Source: an uncultured Ezakiella sp.
GTDB lineage: Bacteria; Bacillota; Clostridia; Tissierellales; Peptoniphilaceae
Assembly (NCBI RefSeq): GCF_943913045.1
Contig: NZ_CALTVH010000001.1
Span: 286,804 to 350,803 of the forward strand
Length of the DNA stretch: 64,000 nt
Direction: 5' to 3'
A program made the translations under genes and the position numbers. Of the stretch, positions 1-8,002 are shown piece after piece. Each line of letters begins with the position of its first letter. Positions within the stretch are counted from its first letter, which is position 1. The notes under the pieces were generated by a model. That model saw nothing but the letters and a program-made list of their open reading frames with translations, made no database searches and was not told where the DNA came from.

Positions 1-70
1 AGGTCCTTCCAGATTTTTCAGCAGCAATTTTAATTTTTTCATTTACTAAATTCAAATTTTCTTTAATCAT
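1..70 (-). CDS. yggS: YggS-family PLP-binding protein, N-terminal fragment (partial)
   Basis: Only the first 23 codons lie in the window; the gene runs off the left edge. The start is the ATG at 70 on the minus strand, and the peptide begins MIKENLNLVNEKIKIAAEKS followed by GRT. This matches the N-terminal helix of YggS/YlmE/PROSC proteins, which usually open with an ENL..V...I..AA...GR pattern. The family binds pyridoxal 5'-phosphate on a TIM barrel and is implicated in PLP homeostasis; it has no established catalytic reaction. It follows the HlyD-like gene by 8 nt, so it is probably the last visible gene of the der-plsY-gpsA operon. In many Firmicutes yggS precedes sepF, which would lie outside the window. 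Confidence 0.7.
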   Translation of the reverse strand, partial: MIKENLNLVNEKIKIAAEKSGRT

Positions 71-78
71 TATCAACC

Positions 79-1242
79 TCAATAAATAGTATCAATTCTA
101 CTTAAATTCGGATTTAAAATTATTTCCTCGTAAAAAACTATAGTTCTATCGGTTTCGTCTCCACTAGCAATCTCTGCATTTGCATTTCCTCTAGAAATAA
201 AAGTAAAATCCTGTTGGGTCTTATAAATTTCAACCGGCCTAAATCTAATTATACCGTTTACATCTTTTACAACGACACCTTGCTTTCCATTGTACTCAAC
301 TATTGCCTGAGTAGGAATTCTAAAAGCAGGTACAGAGTTAAATACAACAGAAAGTTTTCCTCTTCTAATGCTGTATATATCCTCTATATGATTATCAACC
401 AAAAATCCAACTAAGCCCTCTACATCATAATTTGGCGGGATTATGACCCTTGCACTTAAAAAACTATTGTGGTCATCAATAGATATATTTATACGCTTAC
501 CATTAAGATCTCTTAATTCTTGATTGTCAGGAAAATGCACAGCAAATAAAACCCTAAAATTATCAACTATTTTAAATTCTTTTTGATTTATATCCAAGTT
601 TGGCCTGCTTATAACATCTTCGAATTCTTCGTATTTGACATTTTCAAAATCATCTATACTAAGATACTCATAACCATCCATATCGTAGCTAATAATTCCT
701 GCAGGATTCCAGACTTCTGCTGAGCTTAGAGAATTTAGTCTTATTCTTAAATTTTCAATTTCCTCATCAATCTTGCTGGCATTTGTCAAATTGCCATCGC
801 TCAAAACCTTATATCCAAAACTATTAACTAATTTTTTTAAGCTATTATAATCCTCTCCAATAATAGCCTGCCTTAAATTTTTATCAATATCTGTGATTTC
901 ACTTGTAAACATAGCCTTGGTATCTTCTAGTTCAGATATTTTTTTGCTAATTTCATAGTACTCTTCGTTTTCAGCCACACCCGCTTTTATGATGCCTCGT
1001 CTTAACCTTGTTCCCTCTTCATAATTTGCAGAACCAGTAATTTTTGACGAAGAAAAAACTGTCTCATCTTTTATTGCCAAAAAATCTCCACTAATCGAAT
1101 CATAATATGTGGTTTCTACAGGCAAATAGAAAGTAGATGAGTTTGCCTTTAGCATGGGCTGGACTGAATAGAATAATATTCCTGTATAAATTACAAGAAG
1201 CATTATTACAAAGAAGGGAGAATACTTTCTTTCTTTTTTCAA
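79..1242 (-). CDS. HlyD-like membrane-anchored protein of the yggS cluster
   Basis: A 387-aa protein with one N-terminal transmembrane segment (about residues 10-28) and an extracytoplasmic remainder. The segment after about residue 45 (SGDFLAIKDETVF) and the long helical middle (about 95-175) recall HlyD/RND adaptor folds, in which a lipoyl-like half, a coiled coil and a beta-barrel follow a single anchor. Comparable HlyD-like proteins are often annotated just before yggS-sepF in clostridia. The start is TTG, overlapping the gpsA TGA by four bases (TTGA), so translation is probably coupled. No partner ABC or MFS exporter is adjacent. A role in efflux is therefore only a family label; an envelope or division-related role is equally possible. 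Confidence 0.6.
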   Translation of the reverse strand: MKKERKYSPFFVIMLLVIYTGILFYSVQPMLKANSSTFYLPVETTYYDSISGDFLAIKDETVFSSSKITGSANYEEGTRLRRGIIKAGVAENEEYYEISKKISELEDTKAMFTSEITDIDKNLRQAIIGEDYNSLKKLVNSFGYKVLSDGNLTNASKIDEEIENLRIRLNSLSSAEVWNPAGIISYDMDGYEYLSIDDFENVKYEEFEDVISRPNLDINQKEFKIVDNFRVLFAVHFPDNQELRDLNGKRINISIDDHNSFLSARVIIPPNYDVEGLVGFLVDNHIEDIYSIRRGKLSVVFNSVPAFRIPTQAIVEYNGKQGVVVKDVNGIIRFRPVEIYKTQQDFTFISRGNANAEIASGDETDRTIVFYEEIILNPNLSRIDTIY

Positions 1243-2246
1243 ATTTCCATCATCTCCATAAATTCATGTTTTCTAGGCCTATTCATCAGCTCGTGTATAG
1301 CTATATCAATTCCCTTACCTTCGTATAAAACTTCATATATAACCTTGCAAATTGGCATATTCACACCCATCTTTTCACTTAAAAGATGAACAGCCTTAGC
1401 AGTGTTTACACCCTCTACTGTTTCACCAATTTCTTCTTGCAATTTATTTATAGGCACGCCCTTGCCAATTAATAAACCTGCCCTAAAGTTTCTAGAATGA
1501 ATTGAGTTGGCAGTTACAATTAAATCTCCCATACCAGCTAGACCCATAAAGGTAAGTGGATTGCAGCCCAGGCTCTTTCCTAGCTTTGACATTTCAAACA
1601 AACCTCTGGTAATCAAAGCAGCTTTGGCATTATCGCCTTGGTCAAGGCCAGTTAGTACACCAGCTCCAATGGCGATAACGTTTTTAATAGCGCCTGCTAC
1701 TTCCACGCCCAAGACGTCCTTGTGGATATAGACCCTAAAGTATTCAGTCATAAAAGCGTCTTGAACGAACTTAGCAACCTCTTCATCTGTTGATGCACAG
1801 GCAACTGTTGTCATCATTCTTTTAGAAACTTCTTCAGCATGACTTGGTCCAGATAAAACTGCATAAGAAATATCTCCAAGTATATCCTCTACGATTTCAG
1901 AAGCCGTTTGAAGTCTTTCAAAGTGAATACCCTTGCTGGCATCAACTATTACTTCATCGCCCTTCAAATATGGCTTTATTTCTTCCAAAATCTCAACAAT
2001 TTGTTGCAAAGGAGTTGCTAGGACAATAATCTTGCTTCCATCAATAGCTTCTGAAATAGAATTTGTAAGCTTTATTTCCTTTGGAAAAACAAAGTCCTTT
2101 AAATATTTATTGCTCTTGCCATTTTCTTTTATATAATCAATTTGTTTCTTATCGCGAAAATATATGCTTACATCGTGGTTATTATCATTTAGCACATTGG
2201 CTAAACTAACTCCCCAACTTCCGCCGCCTATTACGCAAACTTTCAT
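1239..2246 (-). CDS. gpsA: NAD(P)-dependent glycerol-3-phosphate dehydrogenase GpsA
   Basis: Catalyses reduction of dihydroxyacetone phosphate to sn-glycerol 3-phosphate, the backbone for phospholipid synthesis, in the cytoplasm. At 335 aa it has the usual family length. The Rossmann motif GGGSWG is at residues 7-12, the substrate-loop motif SGPSHAEEV at about 132-140, the catalytic lysine in AGAIKNV is Lys188, and the LAGMGDL motif is near 236. The ATG overlaps the TGA of plsY (ATGA), and the end overlaps the HlyD-like start. PlsY, the next enzyme in the pathway, acylates the product of GpsA, so gpsA and plsY form a functional as well as a transcriptional pair. Confidence 0.97.
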   Translation of the reverse strand: MKVCVIGGGSWGVSLANVLNDNNHDVSIYFRDKKQIDYIKENGKSNKYLKDFVFPKEIKLTNSISEAIDGSKIIVLATPLQQIVEILEEIKPYLKGDEVIVDASKGIHFERLQTASEIVEDILGDISYAVLSGPSHAEEVSKRMMTTVACASTDEEVAKFVQDAFMTEYFRVYIHKDVLGVEVAGAIKNVIAIGAGVLTGLDQGDNAKAALITRGLFEMSKLGKSLGCNPLTFMGLAGMGDLIVTANSIHSRNFRAGLLIGKGVPINKLQEEIGETVEGVNTAKAVHLLSEKMGVNMPICKVIYEVLYEGKGIDIAIHELMNRPRKHEFMEMMEI

Positions 2247-2836
2247 AATTTCTTCCCCTTACGAATAGAATTTTCTTTACCATTTATTAGTCTAATAATA
2301 TTGTCCTTGTGACAAATTATAACCATTAGTACAGAAAGGCCAGCAACTAATAGTTCCAGTCCTTTAAGCTTAAGAGCAAACATGGCTACATAAAAGAATA
2401 AATATGCCATAAGAGCCATGCTACCAACCGATGCATAACCTGTACCAATAGCAAAGCTAGCAAAAACAACAAAGCCCATCAAAATAGAAGATGGACTCAT
2501 AGCAGAGAATCCTCCAGCTGTTGTAGCAACGCCCTTACCACCCTTAAATTTAAAAAACACAGGAAAAATATGGCCTAGAGCAGCAAAAAATACTGCCAAA
2601 GCTGGAATCCCTATGTTCCAATGGCTGGATAAAAATGCAGCCAAAAAACCCTTACCATAGTCTAAAAGAAATGCAAAAAAGCCTATTGGTCTACCATAAT
2701 TTCTCATAACATTTGTAGCACCAGCATTCTTACTTCCTTTTTCCCTAACATCTTCATTTTTAAAGATTTTTACAAGGACATAAGAGAAACTAATCGAGCC
2801 TAGCAAATAACATAGTAAATAAAATAAATATTGCAT
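2243..2836 (-). CDS. plsY: Glycerol-3-phosphate acyltransferase PlsY
   Basis: Integral membrane enzyme that transfers an acyl group from acyl-phosphate to glycerol 3-phosphate, giving lysophosphatidic acid. The 197-aa sequence has the signature elements of the family: LLGSISFSY in the first membrane segment, GSKNAGATNVMRNYG at about residues 34-48, and the GHIFPVFFKFKGGKGVATT loop at about 87-105. Five hydrophobic segments are visible. Its start codon shares one base with the der stop (TAATG), and its stop overlaps the gpsA start, so der, plsY and gpsA are translationally linked. The C-terminus is basic (KENSIRKGKKL), as expected for a cytoplasmic tail. Confidence 0.97.
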   Translation of the reverse strand: MQYLFYLLCYLLGSISFSYVLVKIFKNEDVREKGSKNAGATNVMRNYGRPIGFFAFLLDYGKGFLAAFLSSHWNIGIPALAVFFAALGHIFPVFFKFKGGKGVATTAGGFSAMSPSSILMGFVVFASFAIGTGYASVGSMALMAYLFFYVAMFALKLKGLELLVAGLSVLMVIICHKDNIIRLINGKENSIRKGKKL

Positions 2837-4152
2837 TATTCGCCCCTATTTTTATATACAAACACAAGAGGTACACCTTCAAAATCAAATGAGTTTCTAA
2901 TAGTGTTCTCTAAATACCTGGTATATGAAAAGTGAGTAAGCTTTGTATCATTTACATAAAAACAAAAAACTGGCGGACCAACTGAAACTTGGGCAGCATA
3001 AAATATTTTTAATCTCCTCCCCTTATCTTGTGGTGGATTATTTAATAGGACCGCCTCACTGATAATTTCATTTAAAACACCAGTTGGCACCCTCTTGTTA
3101 TAATTTTCGTGAACTTTAATAATAGTATCTATCAAAACATCCACCCTCTGTCCAGTAAGAGCTGAGATGAATACAATCGGTGCAAATTGAACATAAGATA
3201 AATTATTCTTAATATCTGTAACATACTGCCTTTGAGTCAAGGAATCCTTTTCAATCGAATCCCATTTATTAACAGCAATTACAACCGCCTTATTATTTTC
3301 ATAAGCATAGCCCATAATCTTTGTATCCTGCTCAGTAACGCCTTCATTAGCATCAATTACAAGCACACAAACATCACACTCATCAACAGCTGATAGTGTT
3401 CTGATAACAGAAAATCTTTCAATTTTTTCAGTAATTTTTCCACGCTTTCTAAGGCCAGCAGTATCAACTAATCTAAATTCCCTATCCCTTAAAGTAACAT
3501 AAGTATCAATAGAATCCCTGGTTGTGCCCGGTATATTTGTAACGATTGCCCTCTTTTCACCAAGTATATAATTTAAAAGAGAACTCTTTCCAACATTAGG
3601 TTTACCAATAAAAGCTACTTTTATTTCATCCTCTCTATCCGGAGTGACAATTTCATCTGGAAAAAAGCTAACAACTTCATCTAATAAGTCACCGATTCCA
3701 GTACCGTGTTCTGCACTTATAGGGACCATTTTATCTATGCCAAATTCATAAAAGTCATATAAATTTTCTTCCGCATCCTTGGCGTCAATCTTATTAACAG
3801 CTAAAACGATATTAGAATTAAACTTTCTAAGCATATTAAGAATTGACCTGTCAGTAGGTGTAATGCCTGACTTGCCATCAACAATAAAAATAACACATGA
3901 GCTCGACTCAATAGCAACCTCAGCCTGCTCATAAATATCATTCATAAAATTATCTTCGCTTTTTGCATCAAGACCACCAGTGTCTACTAGCAAGAAAGGT
4001 TTGTTTAGCCACTCGGCCTTACGATAAAGTCTATCCCTAGTAACACCCGGCGTATCTTCTGTAATAGAAGATCTTGATTTTGTAATTCTATTAAAAAGTG
4101 TGGACTTGCCAACATTTGGTCTCCCCACTATTGTAACTATCTCTCTTCTCAT
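2836..4152 (-). CDS. der: Ribosome-assembly GTPase Der (EngA)
   Basis: Essential double GTPase of 50S subunit maturation. Two complete G domains are seen: G1 motifs GRPNVGKST at residues 10-18 and GKPNVGKSS at 183-191, DTGG and DTAG switch motifs, and NKID (120-123) and NKWD (295-298) for guanine specificity. The C-terminal KH-like domain spans about 350-438. Length (438 aa) is typical. The ATG at 4152 is preceded by AGGAGGG. An extended -10 box lies just upstream, so der probably heads the operon der-plsY-gpsA-HlyD-like-yggS. Confidence 0.98.
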   Translation of the reverse strand: MRREIVTIVGRPNVGKSTLFNRITKSRSSITEDTPGVTRDRLYRKAEWLNKPFLLVDTGGLDAKSEDNFMNDIYEQAEVAIESSSCVIFIVDGKSGITPTDRSILNMLRKFNSNIVLAVNKIDAKDAEENLYDFYEFGIDKMVPISAEHGTGIGDLLDEVVSFFPDEIVTPDREDEIKVAFIGKPNVGKSSLLNYILGEKRAIVTNIPGTTRDSIDTYVTLRDREFRLVDTAGLRKRGKITEKIERFSVIRTLSAVDECDVCVLVIDANEGVTEQDTKIMGYAYENNKAVVIAVNKWDSIEKDSLTQRQYVTDIKNNLSYVQFAPIVFISALTGQRVDVLIDTIIKVHENYNKRVPTGVLNEIISEAVLLNNPPQDKGRRLKIFYAAQVSVGPPVFCFYVNDTKLTHFSYTRYLENTIRNSFDFEGVPLVFVYKNRGE

Positions 4153-4168
4153 AGGCCCTCCTAAGAGT

Positions 4169-4197
4169 ATTATAACATATTATTTTAAATATTTCAT
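4169..4197 (-). promoter_or_regulatory. Candidate promoter of the der operon
   Basis: On the minus strand TATAAT occupies 4169-4174 with an extended-10 TG at the -15 position. The -35 region at 17 bp spacing is weak (ATGAAA, 4 of 6 matches). The predicted start, about 4162, coincides with the first base of the Shine-Dalgarno sequence, giving a leader of only about 10 nt. Confidence 0.4.
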
Positions 4198-4248
4198 TCT
4201 ATTTCTAATTCATTTACCTTTATAATAATTATTTAATATCTATTCCAC

Positions 4249-4280
4249 AAAAAAAGATCCCGATTTGAATCGAGATCTTT
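4249..4280 (-). terminator. Intrinsic terminator after the pyruvate:ferredoxin oxidoreductase gene
   Basis: Read on the minus strand, AAAGATCTCGATT and AATCGGGATCTTT pair with one G-U, enclose a short loop, and are followed by a run of seven U. It lies about 55 bp past the stop at 4336. Confidence 0.85.
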
Positions 4281-4335
4281 TGATTGAACTTAGTCAGTGT
4301 GCGTAAACTTTTAAAGTTTTGACTTAAGTTATATA

Positions 4336-7300
4336 TTAGTCTTCAACAACAATGCCTTCTCTTCCAGCCATTTGTTTGTAAACTTGGTATTTTCTCTTTG
4401 CTTCGTATTCAGCAGCTTTGAATAGTTCATCAGCTTCTTCTGGGAATGAACGTCTTAGAGCTGTGTATCTAACTTCGCTGTTGATGAAGTCTTGGAATGA
4501 TTCCTTAGGTTCTCTTGAATCAAGGACAAACGGATTCTTTCCTTCGTCTTCTAGTCTTGGGTCGAAGCGATATAGGTGCCAGTAACCACAGTCAACTGCT
4601 TGTTTTTCTGTAGCGATTGTTCTTCCCATACCTTGTCTTAGACCGTGTGCAATACATGGTGCATAAGCAATGATTAGTGATGGTCCCTTGTAGCTTTCAG
4701 CTTCTTTAAGAGCTTTTAATGTTTGGTTCATGTTAGCACCAAGAGCAATTTGAGCAACGTATACATAGCCGTAGCTTGTCATCATTAGACCAAGGTCTTT
4801 CTTTCTAATTCTCTTACCACTTGCTGCGAATTTTGCAACTGCTGCTAGAGGTGTTGATTTAGATGATTGACCACCTGTATTTGAGTAAACTTCTGTATCA
4901 AATACCATAACGTTAACATCTTCACCACTTGCTAGTACGTGGTCAAGTCCACCGAATCCGATGTCGTATGCCCAGCCGTCACCACCGAAGATCCATACAG
5001 ATTTCTTGATGAGGTAATCTTTTCTATCCATAATTTCTTTGAATAGTTCTTCAGCCTTAGCATCGCCTTTTAGGTCGAATTTGCCTGTTACTAAAGCGCC
5101 ATAAGCGTCCTTAGTTGCAGGTGTATCTTCCCTATTTTCAATCCAGTTCTTTAGAATTTCGTTTAACTCATCATTTGCATTGAGTTCAATTAATTCTTCC
5201 ATTAAGTCTTGGATCTTGTTTCTAATTTGCTTAATACCTAGGTGCATACCAAAACCGTATTCAGCGTTATCTTCAAATAATGAGTTAGCCCATGCTGGTC
5301 CTCTTCCATTGCAATCTGTGCAGTATGGAGTACTTGGAGCTGAACCACCCCAGATTGATGAACAACCTGTTGCGTTTGCAATTAACATATGGTCACCATA
5401 GAGTTGTGTGATCAATTTTGCGTATGGTGTTTCACCGCAACCTGCGCATGCTCCTGAGAATTCAAGGTATGGCATGTTGAATTGGCTACCCTTCAAGCTG
5501 TATTTATCCATAACGTCTCTCTTTTCAGATAAAGACATTGCGAATTCCCAGTTTTCTTTTTGTGGATGATATTGGTCTTCGAACATTTCCATAACAAGTG
5601 CTTTTTCCTTAGCAGGACAAACGTCAGCACAGTTACCGCAACCTGTACAATCCATTACTGAAACTTGGATTCTGTATTGATAAATATCTAAGCCCTTACC
5701 ATTTGCTTTCTTTGTTTCAAATGTTTCAGGCATATTCTTTTGTTCTTCTTCACTAACTAGGAATGGTCTGATAGCAGCGTGTGGGCAAACTAGTGAACAT
5801 TGGTTACATTGGATACAATTTTCAATCTTCCATTCTGGAACTGTAACAGCAATAGCTCTCTTTTCGTAAGCTGATGTGCCCATTTCAAAAGTACCGTCAG
5901 CATATTTGCCTGTGAATGCTGAAACAGGAAGAGTATCACCCTTCATTGAGTTCATAACGTCTGCAATGTTCCTGATGAATTCTGGTCTTGATTCATCAGC
6001 ATCTTTTTCATCATCTTTTAGTGATTTCCAGCTTTCAGGAACTTCAATTTTGTGTAGAGCATCAATACCCTTGTCAACAGCTTCGAAGTTCATGTTAACA
6101 ATTGCTTCACCCTTCTTACCGTAGTTGTGAACGATTTCATCTTTTAAGTGACGAACAGCTTCATCTACTGGTAATACTTCTGATAGTTTGAAGAATGCAG
6201 CTTGCATAACCATGTTAATTCTTCCACCTAGACCAACTTCTGCAGCAATCTTTGTTGCGTTGATGGTATAGAAGTTAATATCGTTTTCAGCGATATATCT
6301 CTTCATGTGGTTTGGAAGATGTTCTTCAAGTTCTGCATCATCCCATAAGCAGTTTAGTAAGAATGTTCCGCCAGGTCTTAGACCTTCTAGTAGGTCATAG
6401 CTGTGAACATAAGCTTGCTTTGAGCATGAAATAAAGTCTGAGTGTGTGATCAAGTATGTGCTCTTGATTGGTTGTTTACCAAATCTTAAGTGTGATGTAG
6501 TTACACCGCCTGATTTCTTTGAGTCATAGGCAAAGTAACCTTGAGCATAAAGACCTGAGTCATCCCCGATAATCTTGATAGCTGATTTGTTAGCGCCAAC
6601 AGTACCGTCTGATCCAAAGCCCCAGAATTTGCATTTGATTGTTCCTTCTGGTTCAGTGTTGATGATGTCTTTAACTTCTAAGCTTGTATGTGTAACGTCA
6701 TCTACGATACCGATTGTGAATTTATCTTTTGGTTCATCCAATGATAGGTTGTCATAAACAGCTTTAATTTGTGATGGTGTTGTGTCTTTTGATGATAGAC
6801 CATAACGACCACCAACAATCTTAGGTTGTAATTCATGTTCGTGGAAAATTTCTAGAACATCTAAGTGTAGAGGTTCTGCACCTGCACCCTTTTCTTTTGT
6901 TCTGTCAAGAACTGCAATCTTTTTAACAGTCTTAGGTAGAACATCAAAGAAATATTTAGCTGAGAATGGTCTATAAAGTCTAACCTTCATAACACCAACT
7001 TTTTCGCCTTTAGCATTTAGATAATCAACAGTTTCTTCAATTGTATCTGTTACTGAACCCATAGCAACGATTACTCTTTCAGCTTCAGGATCACCATAGT
7101 AGTTAAATGGTGCGTAATCTCTGCCAGTAATTCTTGAGATTTCCTTCATATAATCGTTTGTAATTTCTACAATGTTTTCATAATATGGGTTTGAAGCTTC
7201 AGCAGCTTGGAAGAAAATATCTGGGTTTTCAGCAGTTCCGCGAGTAACAGGTCTTTCTGGATTTAAAGATCTGTTTCTGAATTCTTGGATTGCATCGTAG

Positions 7301-7887
7301 TCAACTAAGTCTCTTAATTCTTCGTAGTCCATGACTTCGATTCTTTGAATTTCGTGACTTGTTCTAAATCCGTCAAAGAAGTGAACAAATGGAACTCTAC
7401 CTTTGATTGTTGCAAGGTGAGCAACACTTCCTAGGTCCATAACTTCTTGAACTGAACCACTAGCTAGCATAGCAAAACCAGTTTGTCTGCAAGCCATAAC
7501 GTCTGAGTGGTCACCAAAAATTGAAAGTGCATGTGACGCAACAGCTCTAGCAGAAACATGGAAAACAGCCGGTAATAATTCACCAGCGATCTTGTACATG
7601 TTTGGAATCATTAACAACAAACCTTGGCTTGCTGTGTATGTAGTAGTTAATGCGCCTGCTTGAAGAGAACCGTGAACAGCTCCAGCAGCACCTGCTTCTG
7701 ATTGTAATTCTTTTACCAGTACTTTTTGTCCGAATAGATTTAGTCTTCCTTGTGAAGCCCATTCATCTGTAACTTCGGCCATGTTTGAAGATGGTGTTAT
7801 AGGATAAATGGCTGCAACTTCTGTAAATGCGTAACTTACGTGAGCGGCAGCGGTATTACCATCCATCGTTTTAAAATGTTTAGTCAT
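4336..7887 (-). CDS. nifJ: Pyruvate:ferredoxin (flavodoxin) oxidoreductase
   Basis: Oxidatively decarboxylates pyruvate with CoA to acetyl-CoA and CO2, reducing ferredoxin or flavodoxin; this is the central step of pyruvate catabolism in anaerobes. The 1183-aa single chain has the fused order of the homodimeric enzyme: domain I (about 1-240, with YPITPSSNMAE), core domain II (about 255-370), the gamma domain (about 430-610), an 8Fe ferredoxin domain with CIQCNQCSLVCP and CTGCGNCADVCP (about 690-770), and the thiamine diphosphate domain with CAGCGETPYAKL and GGDGWAYDIGFGG (about 815-1000). It is monocistronic, between its own promoter and terminator. The regular, frequently used codons suggest high expression. 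The symbol nifJ follows the family name and does not imply nitrogen fixation. Confidence 0.98.
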   Translation of the reverse strand: MTKHFKTMDGNTAAAHVSYAFTEVAAIYPITPSSNMAEVTDEWASQGRLNLFGQKVLVKELQSEAGAAGAVHGSLQAGALTTTYTASQGLLLMIPNMYKIAGELLPAVFHVSARAVASHALSIFGDHSDVMACRQTGFAMLASGSVQEVMDLGSVAHLATIKGRVPFVHFFDGFRTSHEIQRIEVMDYEELRDLVDYDAIQEFRNRSLNPERPVTRGTAENPDIFFQAAEASNPYYENIVEITNDYMKEISRITGRDYAPFNYYGDPEAERVIVAMGSVTDTIEETVDYLNAKGEKVGVMKVRLYRPFSAKYFFDVLPKTVKKIAVLDRTKEKGAGAEPLHLDVLEIFHEHELQPKIVGGRYGLSSKDTTPSQIKAVYDNLSLDEPKDKFTIGIVDDVTHTSLEVKDIINTEPEGTIKCKFWGFGSDGTVGANKSAIKIIGDDSGLYAQGYFAYDSKKSGGVTTSHLRFGKQPIKSTYLITHSDFISCSKQAYVHSYDLLEGLRPGGTFLLNCLWDDAELEEHLPNHMKRYIAENDINFYTINATKIAAEVGLGGRINMVMQAAFFKLSEVLPVDEAVRHLKDEIVHNYGKKGEAIVNMNFEAVDKGIDALHKIEVPESWKSLKDDEKDADESRPEFIRNIADVMNSMKGDTLPVSAFTGKYADGTFEMGTSAYEKRAIAVTVPEWKIENCIQCNQCSLVCPHAAIRPFLVSEEEQKNMPETFETKKANGKGLDIYQYRIQVSVMDCTGCGNCADVCPAKEKALVMEMFEDQYHPQKENWEFAMSLSEKRDVMDKYSLKGSQFNMPYLEFSGACAGCGETPYAKLITQLYGDHMLIANATGCSSIWGGSAPSTPYCTDCNGRGPAWANSLFEDNAEYGFGMHLGIKQIRNKIQDLMEELIELNANDELNEILKNWIENREDTPATKDAYGALVTGKFDLKGDAKAEELFKEIMDRKDYLIKKSVWIFGGDGWAYDIGFGGLDHVLASGEDVNVMVFDTEVYSNTGGQSSKSTPLAAVAKFAASGKRIRKKDLGLMMTSYGYVYVAQIALGANMNQTLKALKEAESYKGPSLIIAYAPCIAHGLRQGMGRTIATEKQAVDCGYWHLYRFDPRLEDEGKNPFVLDSREPKESFQDFINSEVRYTALRRSFPEEADELFKAAEYEAKRKYQVYKQMAGREGIVVED

Positions 7888-7916
7888 AATTACCTCCTAA
7901 TTCATTATGTCTTAAT

Positions 7917-7943
7917 ATTATACCATATACTGTGTTTTGTCAA
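7917..7943 (-). promoter_or_regulatory. Promoter of the pyruvate:ferredoxin oxidoreductase gene
   Basis: Minus-strand TTGACA (7938-7943) and TATAAT (7917-7922) are both consensus but separated by only 15 bp. The predicted start is about 7910, 23 nt before the ATG. Sub-optimal spacing next to a palindrome suggests an activator-dependent promoter. Confidence 0.65.
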
Positions 7944-7957
7944 GTGATTCAAATCAC
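7944..7957 (-). promoter_or_regulatory. Palindrome adjoining the -35 box, Crp/Fnr-like operator candidate
   Basis: GTGATTCAAATCAC is a perfect 6+2+6 inverted repeat, equivalently GTGAT-N4-ATCAC. It abuts the -35 box and is centred about 40 bp upstream of the predicted start, the class II activator position used by Crp/Fnr proteins. The binding protein is an inference. Confidence 0.4.
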
Positions 7958-7969
7958 GAGCCAGGGCAC

Positions 7970-8002
7970 AAAAAAGCTTGATATCATCTACTTATCAAGC
8001 TT
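7970..8002 (-). terminator. Intrinsic terminator of uvrC
   Basis: A perfect 10-bp stem (AAGCTTGATA / TATCAAGCTT) followed by six U on the minus strand. The first arm touches the uvrC stop codon. Confidence 0.9.
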
